Source of the DNA: Alopecurus myosuroides | Lineage: Eukaryota > Streptophyta > Magnoliopsida > Poales > Poaceae | Length of the DNA stretch: 64,000 nucleotides | NCBI GenBank assembly: GCA_028641055.1 | Contig: CM054059.1 | Location: 437,622,515-437,686,514 of the forward strand | Direction: 5' to 3' | Shown here: piece after piece, positions 57,353 through 64,000 of the stretch | Numbering within the stretch: the stretch's first letter is position 1 | Layout of the letters: each line of letters opens with the position of its first letter | Translations under genes and position numbers: made by a program | The notes under the pieces: model-generated | Told to the model about the DNA's origin: nothing | Database searches by the model: none | What the model saw: only the letters and a program-made list of their open reading frames with translations

Positions 57353-58115
57353 TCATTTCGTCGTCCCTGACTCGATCTAAGACAATTTGTGCAAAATATT
57401 ATGTCTTGGTACTGTGTCAGCGTCACCCTGAGCATAAATAACCGCTCAGTACTTGTACTAGCATTGTCATATGTATATGTATACAAAAACTTCCGATTGA
57501 AGATCAATCGCGCATATATGGCAAGATGCGCTTTTCCGGAACATTTCACCAAACCGTGCTTTTAGGATGCAGTATGCCCACAAAATGACAACACTACACT
57601 TTCAAGGCATAAGTTTTATGATATTTACTTGTCGAAAAGTTCAATGTACCTAAACTCTATCGTGATTTGCAAGATTGGCGTGCCAACAAAATTTGGCTTT
57701 TATAGGTCTAATCCCAAATGTTGGCATCAACTTTGGCAGAGCAAATGCTGGCAGTGAAACAAGTAGGCCCCACAAGACCAATCATCACCTCCACCAAAAT
57801 GCAAGGATGTACCTCCATCCCAAAATACTGACTTCCATTTGTCTACATACTCCCTCTGTTCAACAATAGATGACTTCCCTTTTTGGGACGTCAATTATTT
57901 TGGGACGGGGGGCGTAGATGAACAAGTTTAACACGTCCATGTGCATAGCCATAGCTTCACATATTCACGACTATTACAGGTCCTAAGATCGTTATACTCT
58001 ACCGCTAGCAAAGTAAGTACAACAGGGTAGCACGGCCCAATCCGGGACGGCTAACCCAGTACTGAATTTGTTTACAGCGGCAATGCACAGCAGGACCACT
58101 CCACCAAAGAATTTG
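57353..58115. other. Intergenic, with a short Stowaway-like relic
   Basis: Mostly unrecognised. At about 57850-57917, CTCCCTCTGTTCAAC faces TTTTGGGACGGGGGG, which may be a decayed MITE. The part nearest 58115 is the presumed 3' UTR of the helicase gene. Confidence 0.35.
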
Positions 58116-61100
58116 TCAAAACCTGCGATTCTTCGGGCTGGGCTGGGTTTCCGTGGAAGTGCTGCATCGTTTGAGGTAGGAGTCGAGCGTCTTCTGCTTC
58201 GAGGGGCTTGGTCTTGTCTCGCTCTGGGAAATGGCCAGAGTTTTCTCCTCCCCATCCAGCATCTGGTAGCAATAGAAGCTCGCATTCTCAGACTCATTCA
58301 TCATTTCCATGCAGAAACTTCAATGCAGATTATATAGGGCAATACATGCAGATAGCTAGGGACGATGTGTACATAATAAGTAGGGATTATAATTGCTATT
58401 AAAAATGAATAAGTGGAGAACGAGGGAAGTGGTAACTTAGAACCTCAGGCTACTCCGATCTTATAATTTCAAATGACATCATGGTAATTTCAGCCTGATC
58501 TTATGATATATTTCATGATAAATTGGAAACGAGTTAAGCATAGAAGGAACTTCAGTCTAATGATGTGCCATCACCAGATAACCCAAAGCAATCAGCTATC
58601 ATTCTCTGCTAATACTTAAATGTTGATTATGCTAGCAGGAAATAGTATGCTAGTGTGCAAGGAAAGTGAGGGAGAGAGGAAAGATAACGAACCTGCCCCA
58701 AATTCTCAAGCTTGCCTTGAACAACGTCCCTACAAAGCAACAGGGGAAGAAATAAAATCAGTGCATGGGCTAAAAGTACAACATTTATATAGTGAAACAA
58801 GTCCAGGTGGTATACCATATAATATCATCTACCGTCTCATTTGCAAGAAGGTAGTATATGTTCACCGAAGAGACCTGGAAAACGAGACGTGAGCAAAAAT
58901 CCGGTAGAAAACTAGGACCCACAATTTACCAAATGCAGCAAGGCCACACATTAGTCTAGACCAAGGAATGCAATATTCACCTGACCAATCCGGTGGGCAC
59001 GATCTTCTGCTTGAATAATGTCGCCTGGAGTCCATGATAACTCAGCAAAGATTACTGTGCTCGCTGCTGTCAAAGTTAACCCGACGCCTCCAGCTTTGAT
59101 GGATAACTACAGTGTTAGGTTATCATGAGGTTGTACCTAGTAAATAAACAGAATTTCCTCTCCACGAAATTTGGAGTATGGTGCTTTTATGGTTGGAACA
59201 TTGCACAATGCCAAGTATCCTCGATATGATAAGGTTACATATATGCTTTTGAAACCTTTGTGAGGGCATCTCCAATTGTGGTCATACCATTGTTGATAAA
59301 ACTTGCCATGTACGATTTATGATGATGAATAATATATGGATGTGTGCATTAAGTCATTAACCGATGCAGAGGCCAGGAATATTTCTCCTCCTCAAAAAAA
59401 AATGATTATGATGATGTGGCAGGGAATAAAGGAGAGACAGCAAGCTTGTATGTACATGAAACAACAACCCATCACCCATGCACAAGCTCCAAGGTGATAA
59501 GAGAGCAGATTTATATATATTCTCGCATGTCCGATTGGGATACTTCTATGATGTATTGTTTGTACATGGCATGGACACTTTACCCGCAACTTAACATCCA
59601 AATTGTTGGAGATGCTCTGGTTACTCGCAGCACTATCTAAGGATACAAACATTTCTAGAGTGGTCTTTCTAAGTTCTATTATGGTACAAAGTCGTTCTTC
59701 CCCAAAAATCAAAACTCGGCAGCAGTTTCAGTCAAGCATTATACCAATCTTTGATTATGTATTTAGCTTCATAGGCAAGTACTTTCAAATATAATACTCC
59801 CTCTGTATCAAAATGTAAGATGTTTTAACATTAGCTAGACAACACGTACCTAGACATGTTTTAATGTAAGATGCACATAAATCTTTGTCTACAAAACGGT
59901 AAAACATCTTATATTTTGATACAGAGGGAGTAGTTACTAATGGGTTCAAAACATATAGGTATCATGTGAACACATGTTAATCAGTCAGATTACATGCAAT
60001 GTACTGATTTCTATACAAAAAATAATCTCAGAAATTTTCGCTGCATGATAATGTTCTCTTAGTGGGATATGGACAACATGGCGACTAGAATATAAAACAC
60101 AAAAAACAATAGGAGTTAAAACACATACCACTGCTGCCTTGATGCAATCCTTGTTCTGGAAATCCGTGACTAAAGTTTGCCTTACAGCTACAGGTGTTTG
60201 GCCATCAATTCTTATACAATTGACTTTCTTTTTCTGAAACATGGTAGTATTTAGGTATATAGAAGTTCATGGTATCATCATAAGGAGGTGAAATCGAAAT
60301 ACACTCTTAGGCATTTACCAAGAGATGTTGGTGAATAGCATCAATCATGGGTTGATGATGTGCAAATATTAAGAATTTGCAATCAGCCTGGAAATATAGC
60401 CAACAGTTAACAATGACAGGATATTATTCGCACAATGTCTTGCCATAATAGACCAACAGAGCATTATTCACAATGTAGGACAAAGAGGACATTTCAAAGC
60501 CAGTCAACAGAAGGCCCTTTCCTGATCAGGTCTAAATATGTATCCTAACCCCATAATCCAAATCAGCTTGAAATAAAATAAAACAGAGATTTCCAAAAAC
60601 AAATTGAAAAAGCAACATATGGATATTTTTCATACAGTCCCATGTAAGCACAACCAGAGTTATTTGGACGCATGGTTGATGGTTTGGTATAAATAGGTTG
60701 AAAACAGTGGAGGTGTCGACTTCAGCTAGGCAAGTTATGATCCTCAACTGGCAATCCATAAACTGACAGGAACCAGTTCCGGTCATTTCTCATTGCTGAT
60801 CGCATAATAGTAGAATACGAGAATAATCTATAAACATCTCATGCAATTACCTCAATTACAGTGCCCAGGTAATCAAGCACTGCTGGAATTTTGGCCTCGG
60901 CTGAGTCATTGTAGATCTGCGGTTAAACATGACATGAGTATTGCTATCAACAATGAAATCATTTTCTAAGAGTGCAAATACAAGCCTGTGATGGTAGGCA
61001 ATTTAACAGGAATAGTGGAAATTTACTTGTACTATTAAAACAGGCAACTCTGTAGTGTATCGTTAATTCCTTATGTCAAGCATGTATAAGGAACATTGAA

Positions 61101-63372
61101 TTTAATGGCATAATGTGAAAATCTAATATGCTCCAAGCTGGATGTTACCTTAGTATATGTTCTCTACAATAACGAACCAAAAACTCTATCAGTGTTGAAT
61201 TACTCTTATTATTTGGATGAATGGAAATGGAAGTGATATTTGGATGAAGTCACGTATAATAGATAACATTCCATTACAACAACCTCCAGGTCTCAAAATT
61301 GAGCTGCAGACAGAAAACAAATCTAGTATCCTAAGGAACCAGAAATAAAATACAAGCATACAGTTTTATGTTGAGTTGAATCTAGTGTGGGGTCAAACTG
61401 GCACCATTTATATAAAAAATAACTATTCAGTAAGGGGTTATAATATGGTACCTAATTCTCAAGACAAATTGCAATTATTTCTAATATCTGTTACACATTC
61501 CTAGACAAAGTAGTAAAAGTGCATTTCCTTTTTTGTAGACTTTATGCAGCTTACTTCACAACTGAAAGGATGGAATATTTCTAGTTTAGAAAGAAAATGA
61601 CCACCAATTGTATTGGAGCATGCAAGCGCACTGTCGTACATCTTAAAAATTACCTTATTGATGATATGTTTTTGATTAAATTTGAGAGAGTCCATCATCT
61701 CCTTGGAGTCACAAGACTGCAATTTTATCTTCACAGTCTCCAACTACAAAAAAATAAATCACATCACAACCTCTAGTGCACAAGAATATAACCTTCAATA
61801 TAGAACTGCTATCAAAAAGTGACAATAAAACAAAGGACAAAAACATACATAATATTCCTCTTCTCTTCGTTAAAAATATGAATCTTAACCATTTCAAATA
61901 CGCCTATAAGGTTCAACATGCTTGGCCTTTTTCTTTCAAAAGGGACCTTTTCCTTCTTTCTTACTCCCTTTGATCGCCTGGCTAGACACTCTAGTGGTTT
62001 CTGGACTATGCCCTTAAATTATTCCCCACCTCTCTTGTAAATACTTTTTCCCTTTACATAAAATTTATTGCCCAGGCCTCCCCTACAGTTTTCAGCTAAA
62101 AGAGGAGTACACCCATAATTACTTAATTATCCCACCTTGAGAAGAACAAATATAGTAATATAGTGCTACCTTTGAGAATTTGTGGTTTATATGAATCAAA
62201 TGGCTCACTGGATGATCAAGAATTTAGGGAGGTTAAGCCATCTCAGCACACCATGTTAAAGGTCTTCAATAATCCAATGAATTGCGAACGATCAAATATT
62301 GCGGTTATGTAGAATGCAGATAAAATATTCCAAAGTTTTCAAGCTCTACGAGGTATCCATTGCAGAAGAAAAGACGGAAACATAAAAAATATAGTGGTAC
62401 CTCCCGGAAAAGGGCACGGATAGGTTTGATCTCTTTCTCACTCAAATCCATAAATACCTGGACAGGTTCAAAAGATGTGAACATTAGATACAGAACTTTA
62501 GGAATCATGATAGGATGATAATTAATTAATTAGTTAAAAGATTGGTCCGACAGGTTCGAGAAGGATAAAAAGATCAGCCAGATAGGTTCGAGAAAGAAAG
62601 AGGTTGGTCAGATAGAAGCTAAACCTCAAAAGGTCATCTCACTCATAGCTAATTTTCTCAGATTCTGCGTAAGATAAACAAGGGAAAAATAAAAACTTTG
62701 ATTTTGTGTGACGAAACAACTAAGTCGGCATTAAGGCCCTGAAAGAATCAGGCAACAAGGACTCAGCCAAAAGGTCATGCAAGTGGTCAAAAGATTTGAG
62801 AAACTGTTAACTTAAAAAGGGACAACAGATTCTATACAAGAAACGTTTTAGATGTGACAAATAAAATAAATCCCATCTTGCGAAAAGGTAATTAATATTT
62901 TTCATGTTCAGCTAAGTGAATAAGGGAAGGGGATTACCTGCTGCCTACGTTTAACAGGCAGCTCTGAAAGAACATCTTTTTTCAACCTACGGATCATGAC
63001 GGTGGCTTTCATCAAATTATGTAGCTCCTCATGATTGCTAGCACCTTGATATTTCCCAAAAAATCCCTGATGAAGAATTATACAGTAAATCAATCATAAT
63101 TGGTGACAGGAAGTGGGCATCTATTTAATTAGACTAGTACTTACACCTTGGCAATATCTACTTCCATATTCATTAACATTCTTGTACACATTAGGATACA
63201 ATGCTTGGAGCTGCATGTGTGTGTATACGAAAGTTAGTTCTGCTCTCCAGTACAAGAACTTCTGGTGTTGAGTATGTGCAAACAAAATCTTGAGGACATG
63301 TACCTGAGTAAACAGCTCGATAGGGCGAGATAAGGCAGGAGTCCCACTTAGCAAAACCACATATTGAGCTTT
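58116..63372 (-). CDS. CHR18: SMARCAL1/CHR18-like SNF2 annealing helicase, 3' part
   Basis: Exons, read leftward: 63372-63304, 63210-63145, 63066-62938, 62457-62401, 61743-61654, 60916-60851, 60387-60319, 60233-60129, 59106-58981, 58874-58816, 58729-58693 and 58262-58116 (stop TGA). All introns are GT-AG, and all phases are zero except TG|G between the 10th and 11th. The 339 residues cover the end of the first ATPase lobe (motif [15 protein letters not shown]), [14 protein letters not shown], and the whole second lobe ([23 protein letters not shown]; motif [14 protein letters not shown]; motif [13 protein letters not shown]), then a short tail. Wording such as [12 protein letters not shown] and [17 protein letters not shown] is SMARCAL1-specific. 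SMARCAL1 rewinds RPA-coated single strands at stalled forks. The Walker-type motifs would lie upstream, outside the window or beyond the copia insertion. No lesion was seen in these exons. The Arabidopsis name is from memory. Confidence 0.9.
59797..59930. mobile_element. Stowaway MITE in an intron of the SNF2 gene
   Basis: Terminal repeats CTCCCTCTGTATCAAAATGT and its inverted partner (ACAGAGGGAG), with TA on both sides (59795-59796, 59931-59932). 134 bp, inside the intron 59107-60128, away from splice sites. Confidence 0.9.
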
Positions 63373-63526
63373 CTGCAATTAAAATGTCGATTTTATTGAC
63401 ACTGTCATGTCAATTAGACAAAAAATATTTCTTGACACTGAAGGCAAGACACTATTCCTGTAGTAAGTTTTATTGATGTGGAACTTGTTATATTAAGTGG
63501 AAAACATTCTTCAAGGTCAGAGCAAG

Positions 63527-63727
63527 TGGAATTTTATGAATGTTTGGAGATTCTTTCTTGTAGTCTCTAGATATAGAGGGGTGAAGGTGGCTTGCCTGTG
63601 TGCAGCCGTCACTATGTCTCCTTAGGGTTTCCAGGAGGGAACCCTTCAATATATATGTACAGACTGCTAGACATGGGCCTTATGGGCCAGACACTAGATA
63701 TCACTAGAGCCCACTAAGGGTTCAACA
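63527..63727 (-). repeat. 3' LTR of the intronic copia element
   Basis: 201 bp with TG..CA ends. A TATA-like ATATATATTG lies near 63645. The adjacent GCAAG (63522-63526) is the candidate target duplication. Confidence 0.7.
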
Positions 63728-63734
63728 CTCCCCC

Positions 63735-64000
63735 TCAAGAGGGGTGATAGATATCTATCATTCCCATCTTGTCACAAGCCAAATTGCACTCCTTAGTTCC
63801 CAGACCTTTGGTTAGACAGTCTGCCACTTGCTGTCCTGACTGCACATAAGATATTTTGATAATTCCTGCATCCAACTTCTCTTTGATGAAGAATCGGTCT
63901 ATCTCCACATGTTTGGTTCGATCATGCTGCACAGGATTGTTAGCAATGTTGATTGCTGACTTATTATCACACCACACATTTAGACAACCCTCTCTCAGCA
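63735..64000 (-). CDS. copia RNase H, C-terminal part (partial)
   Basis: Open from the window edge to the stop at 63735. It reads VWCDNKSAINIANNPVQHDR then KHVEIDRFFIKEKLDAGIIK and VADCLTKGL, the standard end of copia pol, including the catalytic aspartate in CDN and the TKHVEID block. No lesion in this part. The polypurine tract follows directly. Confidence 0.9.
   Translation of the reverse strand, partial: LREGCLNVWCDNKSAINIANNPVQHDRTKHVEIDRFFIKEKLDAGIIKISYVQSGQQVADCLTKGLGTKECNLACDKMGMIDIYHPS

Larger units (their letters stand above)
63527..64000 (-). mobile_element. Ty1/copia element inserted in the SNF2 gene region, 3' end
   Basis: On the minus strand: the RNase H end (from the window edge to 63735), a polypurine tract (TTGAGGGGGAG, about 63728-63738), and a short LTR (63727-63527, TGTTGAACCC...ATTCCA). 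It lies 154 bp upstream of the first visible helicase exon, so it probably sits in the preceding intron. The rest is outside the window. Confidence 0.8.

Noticed and set aside
62540..62610. Tandem repeat of 'aggttcgagaa' words in an intron
   Set aside because: Only two or three imperfect short copies in AT-rich intron DNA. Not strong enough to report.

Overview
The window looks like repeat-rich nuclear DNA from a large-genome grass, most likely Triticeae (wheat, goatgrass or barley type). The evidence is Stowaway MITEs with CTCCCTC..GAGGGAG ends and TA target sites, plus deeply nested LTR retrotransposons. I infer the clade from family style. No species can be fixed without a search.

Only three host genes are convincing. 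An ankyrin-repeat gene (minus strand, 1-1315) runs off the left edge. A compact intronless dirigent gene (minus, 50530-51123) has a visible TATA box. The 3' part of a SMARCAL1-type SNF2 annealing-helicase gene (minus, 58116-63372) can be followed through twelve exons with clean splice sites to its stop codon. A broken second dirigent copy lies at 46626-46978.

The rest is mostly mobile DNA. (a) 2.9-9.6 kb: a MITE, a 1.3-kb inverted-repeat element flanked by 30-bp direct repeats, a decayed Helitron-type helicase, a Ty3 PR-RT fragment, and a CACTA-like element carrying a captured 3'-5' exonuclease fragment. (b) 9.6-29.1 kb: an Athila-like Ty3 element (gag-protease and an ATHILA-ORF1-like protein, no RT or integrase). 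Its 3' LTR was split by a young 12.7-kb Tat-lineage Ty3 element, which has two RNase H domains and a spliced antisense gene. (c) 29.1-45.4 kb: a truncated LTR, then an old Ty1/copia element interrupted by an 8.6-kb element with 4.05-kb LTRs and only 478 bp between them. (d) 45.4-51.2 kb: a PIF/Harbinger Myb-like remnant, the dirigent pseudogene, a chromodomain Ty3 fragment split by a copia solo LTR, a MITE whose end joined a 116-bp tandem array, and the intact dirigent gene. (e) 51.4-57.4 kb: a full-length L1-type LINE with both reading frames open, poly(A) and a 17-bp target duplication, sitting inside an 81-bp palindromic MITE. (f) 58-64 kb: the SNF2 gene, with a MITE in one intron and another copia element inserted upstream of its first visible exon.

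The best candidates for something little described are the giant-LTR/mini-interior element, the repeated polypurine-tract-like motifs in the antisense-gene zone of the Tat element, the inverted-repeat element with 30-bp flanking repeats, and the LINE with no visible coding lesion. All family assignments come from motifs read by eye.
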